The position numbers and the translations under genes are program-made. A DNA stretch of 64,000 nucleotides. Source: Nonomuraea sp. SYSU D8015 (GTDB taxonomy: Bacteria > Actinomycetota > Actinomycetes > Streptosporangiales > Streptosporangiaceae). Below, one piece after another: positions 25,565-34,698 of the stretch. Below the pieces are notes generated by a model. The model ran no database searches and was not told the origin of the DNA. It was given only the letters and a program-made list of their open reading frames with translations. The DNA lies in NCBI RefSeq assembly GCF_008065375.1, contig NZ_VJYI01000003.1, positions 558,001 to 622,000 of the forward strand. The letters are read 5' to 3'. Position 1 is the first letter of the stretch; every line of letters starts with the position of its first letter.

Positions 25565-26167
25565 TCACCGGTGCACGATGAGCCAGGTCGCGACGGCGGT
25601 CTCGGTTTCGGAGCGGTTGCCGATGATGTGCGGGCGGCTGCACGGGAAGGTGATCGAGTCGCCTTTGGCCAGGGCGACGACCTCGGATTCGAACTCGATC
25701 GTCAGCTCGCCCTGGGTGACCGTGCCGACCTCGTACCCCTCGTGCTTGAGGAACTGCCCGTGGGCGGTGGAGATGGCGTTCGGCGGGTAGGTCGACTCGA
25801 AGAACTCCACGTCCGGCGCCGGCACCGGCGACAGCCTGCGGAACGTCACTCCCCCGCTGAGCTCTATCGGCGCGACCTCCCACGCCCGCCTGATCGCGAA
25901 GCCCGGCACGGCGGGGTCGTCGTGGGGCTGCTCCTCCTCCGGGTCGAAGACCGCCGCGAGCGGCGCGCCGATGGCCGAGACGTACGCGATGAGCCTGCTC
26001 ACGGACGGCCGCATCGCCCCGCGCTCGATCTGGGACACGGCGCTGGCCGAGATGCCGAGCTCGCGCGCCACCGCGCGTAACGACTTGCCCGAGCGGGTGC
26101 GGAGCTCGCGGAGCCGCTGGCCGAGGCGCTCGTTGCTGATCGCTTCCAGGTCCGTCCGGCTCTCCAT
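25565..26167 (-). CDS. XRE-family transcriptional regulator with C-terminal cupin domain
   Basis: A 200-aa regulator. The N-terminal Cro/CI-type helix-turn-helix lies near 15-70 (LRELRTRSGKSLRAVARELG, ISASAVSQIERG). The C-terminal small cupin (about 105-198) carries KHEGYEVGTVTQGELTIEFE and ends AVATWLIVHR. Such regulators bind a small ligand in the cupin and often control amino-acid or nucleobase catabolism. ATG 26167 is preserved with GGAG five bases upstream; a longer reading lacks a ribosome site. It is divergent from the NCS1 permease and racemase genes, and the shared 144-base region has a perfect GTTAAG/CTTAAC inverted repeat. It is therefore the likely regulator of both. Confidence 0.9.
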   Translation of the reverse strand: MESRTDLEAISNERLGQRLRELRTRSGKSLRAVARELGISASAVSQIERGAMRPSVSRLIAYVSAIGAPLAAVFDPEEEQPHDDPAVPGFAIRRAWEVAPIELSGGVTFRRLSPVPAPDVEFFESTYPPNAISTAHGQFLKHEGYEVGTVTQGELTIEFESEVVALAKGDSITFPCSRPHIIGNRSETETAVATWLIVHR

Positions 26168-26253
26168 GGCCTCCACACCAGGTGTCATGTCAAAAGGAAT
26201 TAACACGGACGCAATAGACGCACGTCATGTTAAGGCATAGGTTTACGCCAACC

Positions 26254-26271
26254 GTTAAGCCACCACTTAAC
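26254..26271. promoter_or_regulatory. Perfect inverted repeat GTTAAG-N6-CTTAAC between XRE regulator and permease
   Basis: GTTAAG (26254-26259) and CTTAAC (26266-26271) are perfect six-base arms around CCACCA. A further half-site, GTTAAG, lies near 26230-26235. A second inverted pair, TTTACGC (26242-26248) and GCGTAAA (26281-26287), flanks it. The region is much more AT-rich than its surroundings and contains both divergent promoters. Binding by the adjacent XRE-cupin protein is inferred. Confidence 0.6.
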
Positions 26272-26311
26272 ACCCCGTTCGCGTAAAAACCTACCCCCCA
26301 AGGATGCCGCA

Positions 26312-27799
26312 ATGTCCGAACCGACCGCGTCGATCGCGGAAGCCCCGCCCGCGTCCTACGACCCCCGACTCACCAACGAGGACCTCGCGCCGCTGAAGAA
26401 GCAGACCTGGTCGTCGTACAACATCTTCGCCTTCTGGATGTCCGACGTGCACAGCGTCGGCGGCTACGTGACGGCCGGCAGCCTCTTCGCGCTCGGCCTG
26501 GCGAGCTGGCAGGTGTTGTTCGCGCTGGTGGCCGGCATCGTCATCGTCCAGATCTTCTGCAACCTGGTGGCCAAGCCGAGCCAGGTCACCGGCGTGCCGT
26601 ACCCGGTGATCAACCGGGCCGTCTTCGGCGTACTGGGCGCGAACATCCCCGCCATCGTGCGCGGCTCCATCGCGATCGCGTGGTACGGCGTGCAGACGTA
26701 CCTGGCCTCACAGGCGCTCATCATCATCTTCCTCAAGTTCTGGCCGGCCACGGCCGCGCTGAACGAGCCGGCCTTCCTCGGCCTGTCGGTGCTCGGCTAC
26801 ATCTGCTACGCCATCCTCTGGGTCGCCCAGGCGGCCGTGTTCTGGCGCGGCATGGAGGCGATCAAGCGGTTCGTGGACTGGGCGGGACCGGCCGTCTACG
26901 TGGTCATGGTGGTGATGGCGGTCTACCTGGTGAGCAAGGCGGGCTGGGAGAACATCAGCCTGGACCTGTCGGGCAAGAGCCTCGGGTTCGCCGAGTCGAT
27001 CCCGGTCATGCTCAGCGCGATCGCCCTGGTGGTGTCGTACTTCTCCGGACCGATGCTGAACTTCGGCGACTTCTCGAGATACGGGCGCTCCTTCGAGGCG
27101 GTCAAGCGCGGGAACCTCCTCGGTCTGCCGATCAACTTCCTGTTCTTCTCCATCCTGACGGTGATCACGGCGTCGGCCACCGTGCCGGTGTTCGGCGAGC
27201 TCATCACCGACCCCATCCACACGGTGCAGCGCATCGACACGCCGTTCGCGATCCTGCTCGGCGGCCTCACGTTCGTGATCGCGACCGTGGGCATCAACAT
27301 CGTGGCCAACTTCATCTCGCCGGCGTTCGACTTCTCGAACGTGAGCCCTCAGAAGATCAGCTGGCGTGCCGGCGGCATGATCGCCGCGGTCGGCTCCGTG
27401 GTGCTCACGCCGTGGAACTGGTACAGCAACCCCGACGCCATCCACTACACGCTGGGCCTGCTCGGCGCGCTCATCGGGCCGCTGTTCGGCATCCTGATCG
27501 CGGGCTACTACATCTGCGCGCGGCAGCGGGTGGACGTGGACGCCATGTTCACGATGGACCAGTCCGGACGTTACTGGTTCAGCAAGGGCTACAACCCCAA
27601 CGCGATCTGGGCCACCGTCGCCGCCGGCGTCCCCGCCGTCGCCGCCGCGATCGTGCCGAAGATGCTCATCGACCTGGGCGTCACGACCGGCGGCCTGACC
27701 TGGATCGCCGACTACAGCTGGTTCATCGGCTGCGGGCTCGGCTTCGTGGCGCTGATCGTCCTGGAGCGCCGCTCCCCCCGGATCACCGTAGCGGCATGA
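26312..27799 (+). CDS. NCS1 family nucleobase/hydantoin:cation symporter
   Basis: A 495-aa membrane protein with about twelve helices. The family signature is near the N-terminus: NEDLAPLKKQTWSSYNIFAFWMSDVHSVGGY shows the NCS1 pattern (split here: LAPLKKQTWSSYN then IFAFWMSDVHSVGGY). GNIxP-type and WYGVQTYL segments follow in helix 3, and a GDFSRYGRS motif appears mid-protein. NCS1 proteins import cytosine, allantoin, uracil, thiamine-type or hydantoin substrates with Na+ or H+. The overlapping racemase gene points to an allantoin or hydantoin. The start has AAGGA upstream. It forms a two-gene operon (ATGA overlap) controlled by the divergent XRE-cupin regulator. Confidence 0.92.
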   Translation: MSEPTASIAEAPPASYDPRLTNEDLAPLKKQTWSSYNIFAFWMSDVHSVGGYVTAGSLFALGLASWQVLFALVAGIVIVQIFCNLVAKPSQVTGVPYPVINRAVFGVLGANIPAIVRGSIAIAWYGVQTYLASQALIIIFLKFWPATAALNEPAFLGLSVLGYICYAILWVAQAAVFWRGMEAIKRFVDWAGPAVYVVMVVMAVYLVSKAGWENISLDLSGKSLGFAESIPVMLSAIALVVSYFSGPMLNFGDFSRYGRSFEAVKRGNLLGLPINFLFFSILTVITASATVPVFGELITDPIHTVQRIDTPFAILLGGLTFVIATVGINIVANFISPAFDFSNVSPQKISWRAGGMIAAVGSVVLTPWNWYSNPDAIHYTLGLLGALIGPLFGILIAGYYICARQRVDVDAMFTMDQSGRYWFSKGYNPNAIWATVAAGVPAVAAAIVPKMLIDLGVTTGGLTWIADYSWFIGCGLGFVALIVLERRSPRITVAA

Positions 27800-28527
27800 C
27801 GCACATCAAAGTGATCAACCCGAACACCGCCCTGGCCATGACCGCGTCCATCGGTCGCTGCGCCAGGGCGGTGGCGTCCCCGTCGACCGTCGTCACGACG
27901 GTCAGCCCCGCCATGGGCCCGGAGTCGATCGAGAGCCACTACGACGAGGCGCTGGCCGTGCCGGGCGTGCTGGCCGAGGTCGCGGCGGGTGAGCGCGCGG
28001 GGGTGGACGGGTACGTGATCGCGTGCTTCGGCGACCCCGGCCTGGACGCGGCCCGTGAGGTGGCCGTGGGCCCGGTGATCGGCATCGCGGAGGCCGCCAT
28101 GCACGCCGCCACGCTGCTGGGGCGGAGCTTCAGCGTGGTGACGACCCTGTCCAGGACCGCCGGCAGGGCATGGGACCTCGCCCACCGCTACGGCTTCGCT
28201 GCGGCCTGCCGCGGCGTGCACGCCTGCGACATCCCGGTCCTGGACCTCGACCGCGACCCGGCCGCGCGCAAGACCGTGACCGAGCTGTGCGTCACCGCCG
28301 TCGAGCGCGACCGGTGCGACGCGGTCGTGCTGGGGTGCGCGGGCATGGCCGACTTCGCCGCCGAGGTGGCGGACGAGACGGGGGTCCCGGTGATCGACGG
28401 GGTGACCGCGGCGACCAAGCTCGTGGAGTCGCTGGTGGCGCTGGGGCTGCGGACGAGCAAGCGCGGCGAGTACGCCCCGCCGCCGAAGAAGCGGTACTCC
28501 GGTTTGCTCAGCGATTTCACATATTGA
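27796..28527 (+). CDS. Hydantoin/allantoin racemase (Asp/Glu racemase superfamily)
   Basis: A 243-aa protein with the two catalytic cysteines of the family. C77 is in YVIACFGDPGLDAAREV and C181 in VVLGCAGMADFAAEV. The N-terminal IKVINPNT is the classical hydantoin racemase start. The enzyme would interconvert enantiomers of 5-substituted hydantoins or allantoin by two-base proton transfer. It overlaps the NCS1 permease stop by ATGA, which supports uptake then racemisation of one compound. No hydantoinase or allantoinase gene lies next to it, so the downstream step must be elsewhere in the genome. Confidence 0.9.
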   Translation: MTHIKVINPNTALAMTASIGRCARAVASPSTVVTTVSPAMGPESIESHYDEALAVPGVLAEVAAGERAGVDGYVIACFGDPGLDAAREVAVGPVIGIAEAAMHAATLLGRSFSVVTTLSRTAGRAWDLAHRYGFAAACRGVHACDIPVLDLDRDPAARKTVTELCVTAVERDRCDAVVLGCAGMADFAAEVADETGVPVIDGVTAATKLVESLVALGLRTSKRGEYAPPPKKRYSGLLSDFTY

Positions 28528-28568
28528 CGCGACCGCAGGTAAGGACTAACGTCGTCTCATAACTAAAA

Positions 28569-28591
28569 GGAAACTTTCCTAATAGTTTCCT
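28569..28591. promoter_or_regulatory. AGGAAACTTTCCT palindrome upstream of the chitinase gene
   Basis: GGAAACTTTCC (28569-28579) is a perfect palindrome around the central C. It is followed by a half-site AGTTTCCT ending at 28591. It lies 45-67 bases upstream of the chitinase ATG. The core GAAACTTTC is identical to the site before the GH115 gene. It is a probable operator or activator site for secreted polysaccharide hydrolases; the cognate regulator is not identified. Confidence 0.55.
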
Positions 28592-28635
28592 GGCATCCCA
28601 CCCCCGTACACCCCCCAACCGGATGTCGGAGCATC

Positions 28636-30291
<1,656 letters not shown>

Positions 30292-30304
30292 CACGTCCCA
30301 GCGC

Positions 30305-30335
30305 AAGGGCCGGCTCTCCACGAGCCGGCCCTTTT
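30305..30335 (+). terminator. Rho-independent terminator of the chitinase gene
   Basis: GGGCCGGCTC (30307-30316) pairs perfectly with GAGCCGGCCC (30322-30331) around a five-base loop. It is extended by AA/TT and followed by TTTT. It begins 13 bases after the chitinase stop codon. Confidence 0.93.
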
Positions 30336-30397
30336 CGATCATTGGCCGACGGACACGCGGGCCGGCACCACGGGATACCGACGGAAAGGGCCGGAGC

Positions 30398-30870
30398 ATG
30401 TTCACCGACATCGGGACGCATCACACAAGGACCTGATCGAGCGCAATATCCTCCTGGGCGAGCTCTGCATGACATGGTGCCGGGCAGCCTCCGCCGATGA
30501 GGTGATCCAGGCTCTCGACGTCGAAGTGCTCGATATCACCACGAGCGGAACGAGGGCAAATTCGGCGGGTACCTGCTCTTGGGGGAGGAGTCCCCCTGGT
30601 TCCTCGCGATGGAGTACACCGGCGATCGGGCTTTCCGAGCGCTCGAACGGCTCTCCTCCGGCGGCGAGGCGATCTGCCTGATCGGGAGCGCGACCATCGA
30701 GGAGCATCTCCAGGGGCCTGTTCCATCTCCACGAGCGATACGCCGACGCCGAGGCGGGCCGCGTACCGGATGAAGGGCTGCTGGACGACTGGCGCATGCA
30801 CGCGTTCGTGCTGATGGAGCGGATCACCGGAGTCCGTCTATCCTTCGAATGGCTGGCACGAGGGCTCTCA
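30398..30870 (+). pseudogene. Frameshifted DUF6461-like gene
   Basis: Three stretches of protein-like sequence lie in order but in different frames. The first, LLGELCMTWCRAASADEVIQ, is around 30445-30505. The second, FGGYLLLGEESPWFLAMEY then FRALERLSSGGEAICLIGS, is around 30555-30695. The third, a helix with MERITGVRLSFEWLARGL, is around 30795-30873 and is back in the first frame. Order and content resemble DUF6461 proteins (ELC-TWVRG start, GGW-L strand, S-G-AVS, final ER-TGVRLT-EWL). A further shift separates the ATG at 30398 from the first block. Several indels make it a pseudogene rather than one sequencing error. Its 3' end meets the oxidase gene at 30868 on the other strand. Confidence 0.55.
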
Positions 30871-32952
30871 ATCCCGTTCGATCGCGGCCAGGACCGCCTC
30901 TCGGGTGAGGGGAAGGTCGCGGACGCGGACGCCGAGCGCGTACGCGACCGCGTTCGCGATGGCCGCCGCCACCGGCCCCTGGGCCGCCTCGCCCGCGCCC
31001 ACCGACGGGGTACCGGGATGTTCGACGAGCTCGACCGACACCTCCGGCGCCTCGCTGAAGCGCAGGATCGGATAGCTCGCCCAGTCGCCGCTGGTGATCC
31101 GGCGCCGGTCGAAGCGGACGCGTTCCTTCAGCGTCCAGCTCGCCGCCTGGGTGGCGCCGCCCTCGATCTGATTGCGCACTCCGTCGGGGTTCACGACCTG
31201 GCCGACGTCGACGGCGATCGTCAGGTGGCGCACCCGTACGTGATGCTCGGCCTCCACCTCCGCCACGGCCGCGCAGTAGGCGCCGTTGCCCTTGTACCTG
31301 GCGAAGCCGAGGCCCTGGCCGGGGCCGCGCCAGCCGGCCGCGTCCGCCGCCCGCCGCAGCACTTCCCGCCCTCGCTCGTCGCTCAGGTGGGCCAGCCGGT
31401 ACGCCAGTGGATCCAGGTCCGCGGCCAGGGCCAGCTCGTCCATGAACGACTCGATCGCGAACACGTTCATGAACGCCCCTAGCGAGCGCAGCGCCGACGT
31501 GCGGATCGGGGTTTCCAGCAGCCGGTGGCCGGTGATCCGCAGGTGCGGGAAGTCGTAGATCGGCACCGCGTTGCGTGCCATCCCGCCCCCTGATGCGGGC
31601 GACGGTTCGCCGGCTGCCGGGTAGGTCAACGGCTGCTCCAGGTGGGCTCCGGCGAGCAGTCCCGGGAAGCCCCGGTGGCCGGGGCGGGAGACGTGGCCCT
31701 GGCTCCACACGTCGTACGCCCAGGAGCACACCATGCCGGTCGCGTCCACGGCCGCCGTCACGTCGGCGGACATGGCCGAGCCGAAGGGCGCCCAGGTCAG
31801 CTCGTCCTGCCTGCTCCAGCGCACCTGAACCGGCCTGCCGGGGGCGGCGCGGGCCAGGAGGGCGGCGTCCAGGGCCACGTCGTCGGCGCCGTTGTGGCCG
31901 TAGCAGCCGGCGCCCTCGACGTGGCGGACCTCGATCCGGTCGGCGGGGTGGCCGAGGACCTGGGCGAGGGCGGTGCGCAGGGGATGCACGCCCTGGGTGT
32001 GGCTCCAGACCTCCAGCGTGCCGTCCCGCTCGTTCCAGCGGGCGACCGCGCAGCTGGGAGCGATGGAGGCGTGGGCGATGAAGGGGCGGCTGTAGGTCGC
32101 CGTGTGCACAGTCCCGGCAGGCGGCTCGCCGGTCGTGGGACTTCCGCCGGTGTCGGGCTCGGCGGGCGGGTTGTCGGTGGTGGTGAGCACGGCGATGGTC
32201 TCGTGCGGGCCGGTGCGGAGGTAGGCGTGCAGGTCGCGCTCGTCGGGCAGGGTGTCGCGTTCTTCCCATTCGGCCGCCTTGCGCAGCCGGGCCAGCGCCC
32301 GGTCGGCCTCCGGCTCGGTCTCGCCCAGCACGCCGAGGAACGACCCGTCGCGCACCACGCGCACGCCCTCCAGCGGACGCAGGCGCACGAGCCGCGCGCC
32401 GGGAGACGGCGGGCGGAGGACGCGGCCGTAGAGCCGGCCGGGCAGGCAGAGGTCGTGCACGAATCGGGGCCGCCCCACGACCTTGTCGGGCAGGTCCAGC
32501 CGCGGCACGCTCACCCCCACGACAACCGGCTCGGGTGGCGGCGGGTGAGGGAAGGCGCCGGGAGGCGGGGGCTCCTCCCGATCGAGGGGCACCGCCTCGG
32601 CCAGGTCCCCGTACGTCGCGGTCAGGCCGCCGCAGCCGAACACGCCCCGCCGCACCGTCACCGCATCGGGCGGCACCCCCCAGCGGCGCGCCGCCTCGAC
32701 GGTGAACGCCTCGCGGACGCGAGCGCAGTCCGCGCGCAGGGCCGGGCCCGCGTGGGCGATCGACATGCTCCCCGCCGTGAACCCTTCGTCAGGCCCGTCA
32801 CCGGTACGGGCGGGCAGCATCCGCACCTGCGCCAGATCGGCCCCCAGCGCGTCGGCGGCGATCTGGGCCAGCGCGGTGAGCACCCCCTGCCCGAGCTCCA
32901 CCTTCCCGGCCCGCACCGAGATGAGCCCGTCGCTCCCCACGGTCACGCTCAT
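30868..32952 (-). CDS. Molybdopterin-binding subunit of a xanthine dehydrogenase/isoquinoline oxidoreductase-type enzyme
   Basis: A 694-aa large subunit of a molybdenum hydroxylase. Segments typical of the family are RPRFVHDLCLPGRLYGRVLRPP, FIAHASIAPSCAVARW, VEGAGCYGHNGADDVALDA, RTSALRSLGAFMN and the catalytic-glutamate motif GAGEAAQGP near the C-terminus. The N-terminal portion is reordered as in IorB/aldehyde-oxidase types rather than three-subunit XdhB. It binds the Mo cofactor and hydroxylates an aldehyde or N-heterocycle with water. Its ATG overlaps the 2Fe-2S gene (ATGA). No FAD subunit or XdhC-type maturation gene is adjacent, as expected for the two-subunit type with a separate electron acceptor. 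Confidence 0.88.
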   Translation of the reverse strand: MSVTVGSDGLISVRAGKVELGQGVLTALAQIAADALGADLAQVRMLPARTGDGPDEGFTAGSMSIAHAGPALRADCARVREAFTVEAARRWGVPPDAVTVRRGVFGCGGLTATYGDLAEAVPLDREEPPPPGAFPHPPPPEPVVVGVSVPRLDLPDKVVGRPRFVHDLCLPGRLYGRVLRPPSPGARLVRLRPLEGVRVVRDGSFLGVLGETEPEADRALARLRKAAEWEERDTLPDERDLHAYLRTGPHETIAVLTTTDNPPAEPDTGGSPTTGEPPAGTVHTATYSRPFIAHASIAPSCAVARWNERDGTLEVWSHTQGVHPLRTALAQVLGHPADRIEVRHVEGAGCYGHNGADDVALDAALLARAAPGRPVQVRWSRQDELTWAPFGSAMSADVTAAVDATGMVCSWAYDVWSQGHVSRPGHRGFPGLLAGAHLEQPLTYPAAGEPSPASGGGMARNAVPIYDFPHLRITGHRLLETPIRTSALRSLGAFMNVFAIESFMDELALAADLDPLAYRLAHLSDERGREVLRRAADAAGWRGPGQGLGFARYKGNGAYCAAVAEVEAEHHVRVRHLTIAVDVGQVVNPDGVRNQIEGGATQAASWTLKERVRFDRRRITSGDWASYPILRFSEAPEVSVELVEHPGTPSVGAGEAAQGPVAAAIANAVAYALGVRVRDLPLTREAVLAAIERD

Positions 32953-33398
32953 TCGGCCGCCTTCAGCACCGCGCGCACGATGCGCCGTTGCACACCGCAC
33001 CGGCACAGGTTGCCGTCCAGGGCCCGCACCACCGCCTCCTCGCTCGGCCGCGGCTCGGCGGCCAGCAGCGCGGCGGCGCTGATCAGCATGCCCGACAGGC
33101 AGTACCCGCACTGTCCGGCCTGCTCCTCCAGGATGGCGCGCTGCACCGGATGCAGCTCGTCGCCCGGCGCCAGCCCTTCGACCGTCACCACCGCACGCCC
33201 CTCGGCCGCCGACAGCGGCGTGTCGCACGAGGCGGTCACCCGTCCGTCCAGCAGCACGAAGCAGGCCCCGCACAGCCCGACCCCGCACCCGAACCGTGTC
33301 CCCACCAGCCCGAGCTCGCCCCGCAGCACGTCCAGGAGCGGGGTGCCGGGATCGCACCCGACCTCGACGGAGCACCCGTTGACGGTCAGCCGGGTCAT
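32949..33398 (-). CDS. 2Fe-2S subunit of the molybdenum hydroxylase
   Basis: A 149-aa protein with both [2Fe-2S] clusters of the family. The plant-ferredoxin-like cluster is FGCGVGLCGACFVLLDG, with a fourth Cys in TASCDTPLS. The C-terminal cluster is QCGYCLSGM plus NLCRCG. It relays electrons from the Mo site of the partner subunit to an acceptor. The start ATG (33398) overlaps the TGA that once ended the GntR-family gene upstream, and the stop overlaps the large-subunit ATG. Regulator, small and large subunits therefore formed a three-gene operon. Confidence 0.92.
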   Translation of the reverse strand: MTRLTVNGCSVEVGCDPGTPLLDVLRGELGLVGTRFGCGVGLCGACFVLLDGRVTASCDTPLSAAEGRAVVTVEGLAPGDELHPVQRAILEEQAGQCGYCLSGMLISAAALLAAEPRPSEEAVVRALDGNLCRCGVQRRIVRAVLKAAE

Positions 33399-34030
33399 CC
33401 GAACACCTCGGGATGCTGGGAGAGCTCCACCCGCGTGCGCCGGATGTGCCCGCTCAGGCACCGCTCCGCGTCCACCGCGTCGCGCCGTTCGACGGCGTCG
33501 AGCAGCAGCCGGTGCTCGGCGTTGACCACCTAGCGCCGCGACGGGCCGGTCAACCGCATGAACGCACGACGGTAGTGCTGGGTGGCGTTCCACATCCGCA
33601 CCACCATGGCCGACAGTTGCTCGATGGCGCACCCGGAGTAGGACAGCAGGTGGAACTCGCGGTCGAGCGCGAGGAACTCGCCGATGTCGGTGTTCGCCTC
33701 GATCTCGTCCTGGATCAGCGCCAGGCGGCGGTGGTCGCCGGCGGTCAGATGGGGGATGCTCTCGGCCAGCGCGAGGGGTTCGAGCCGCTCGCGCATCTGG
33801 TAGATCACGTCCACCTGGTGCCGGTCGAGCAGCGGGACGCGGGCGCCCCGGTGCGGATGGTGCTCGGTCAGGCCCTCGGCCTCCAGCATGCGCAGCGCCT
33901 CGCGGACCGGGAGCCGGCTGGCGCCGAGGCGCACGGCCAGCTCCTCCTGCCTGATCCGCTCGCCGGGCGCGATCGCACCGCTGAGTATGGCCTCGCGCAG
34001 GTGGTCGGCCACCCGCTGGCTCTCGGGCAT
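33395..34030 (-). pseudogene. GntR/FCD-family regulator interrupted by an in-frame TAG
   Basis: Codons 1-166 encode a GntR wing-helix (QRVADHLREAILSGAIAPG, RLGASRLPVREALRMLEAEG) and most of an FCD ligand domain with its metal-site His. An in-frame TAG at 33530-33532 follows FMRLTGPSRR. The frame then continues for 44 good codons (AEHRLLLDAVERRDAVDAER, HIRRTRVEL), which is the normal FCD C-terminus, to a TGA overlapping the 2Fe-2S gene's ATG. A single base change (for example a Tyr codon to TAG) explains it. The truncated product lacks the last helices of the ligand domain. The start could instead be GTG at 34120, but the 30 extra residues are Arg/Pro-rich and non-conserved. Confidence 0.85.
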
Positions 34031-34106
34031 GCGCACGGGGCTCGCGGGCGGGCGCGCGGGCCCGTCCGGTTTACGCACGCGGCTCTCGGACGTACGCAGG
34101 CGGCTC

Positions 34107-34604
34107 TCAGGCGTGCGCACGGTCGAACGCCTTGCCGCCCGGGTACGACACGAGCTCGAACTGCATCCCCCACGGCGCGAGGAAGTACACCCACCGCTGG
34201 CCCTCGCTCGGCCCCTTGCTGGCGGTCGGCTCGCCGAGCACCCGCACGCCGCGCTCACGCAGGTAGGCCACCGCGGCGTCCAGGTCCTCGACGTACAGGG
34301 CCACGTGGTGCCCTCCGATGTCGCTGTTCCTGGGCACGTCGGGATGCTGGCCCGGCGCGGAGTACTGGAACACCTCGAAGATCGCCTGCCCGCCGCAGCG
34401 GAAGAAGTGCAGCCGCTCCACCACCGCCCGCGGGTTGACGTTGAGGTGGTCGGCCATCCACGTGCCGTCGTCGTCGCGGAGGGGTCCGAGCGAGTACATG
34501 TACTCGCAGCCGAGCACGTCGACCAGGAACTCCCTGGCCTCCTCCAGATCGGGCACCGTGAAGCCGATGTGGTCCACCCGGCTCAGCCCAGGAAGTCCAC
34601 TCAT
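34107..34604 (-). CDS. VOC-family (glyoxalase/dioxygenase fold) protein
   Basis: A 165-aa protein with two betaalphabetabetabeta modules. The first begins VDHIGFTVPDLEEAREFLVD, with the metal His in DHIG. The second is GHHVALYVEDLDAAVAYLRE, followed by WVYFLAPWGMQFELVSYPGG with the usual C-terminal glutamate. Metal ligands His, His and Glu are therefore in place. VOC proteins include glyoxalases, extradiol dioxygenases and isomerases; the substrate is unknown. It lies upstream of the GntR pseudogene and molybdenum hydroxylase on the same strand. It probably leads that operon, whose promoter region holds TTTGGATCC palindromes. ATG 34604 is preceded by AAAGG. Confidence 0.85.
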   Translation of the reverse strand: MSGLPGLSRVDHIGFTVPDLEEAREFLVDVLGCEYMYSLGPLRDDDGTWMADHLNVNPRAVVERLHFFRCGGQAIFEVFQYSAPGQHPDVPRNSDIGGHHVALYVEDLDAAVAYLRERGVRVLGEPTASKGPSEGQRWVYFLAPWGMQFELVSYPGGKAFDRAHA

Positions 34605-34621
34605 CCAGCACACCCTTTCCC

Positions 34622-34677
34622 TTTGGATCCAAAACAGCCTACGTCAGCCCTAATTGCCGGGAAAAGTCTTTGGATCC
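34622..34677. promoter_or_regulatory. TTTGGATCCAAA palindrome plus second TTTGGATCC copy between VOC and E1 genes
   Basis: TTTGGATCCAAA (34622-34633) is a perfect 12-base palindrome. TTTGGATCC recurs at 34669-34677, with centres 47 bases apart. Both lie in the 94-base gap between the divergent VOC-led operon and the E1 gene. TTGGATCCAA-like palindromes are typical of GntR/FCD regulator sites, and the only such regulator nearby is the TAG-interrupted gene in this operon. Assignment is inference. Confidence 0.6.
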
Positions 34678-34698
34678 CGATGGTGTTAAGGCTGAAGA

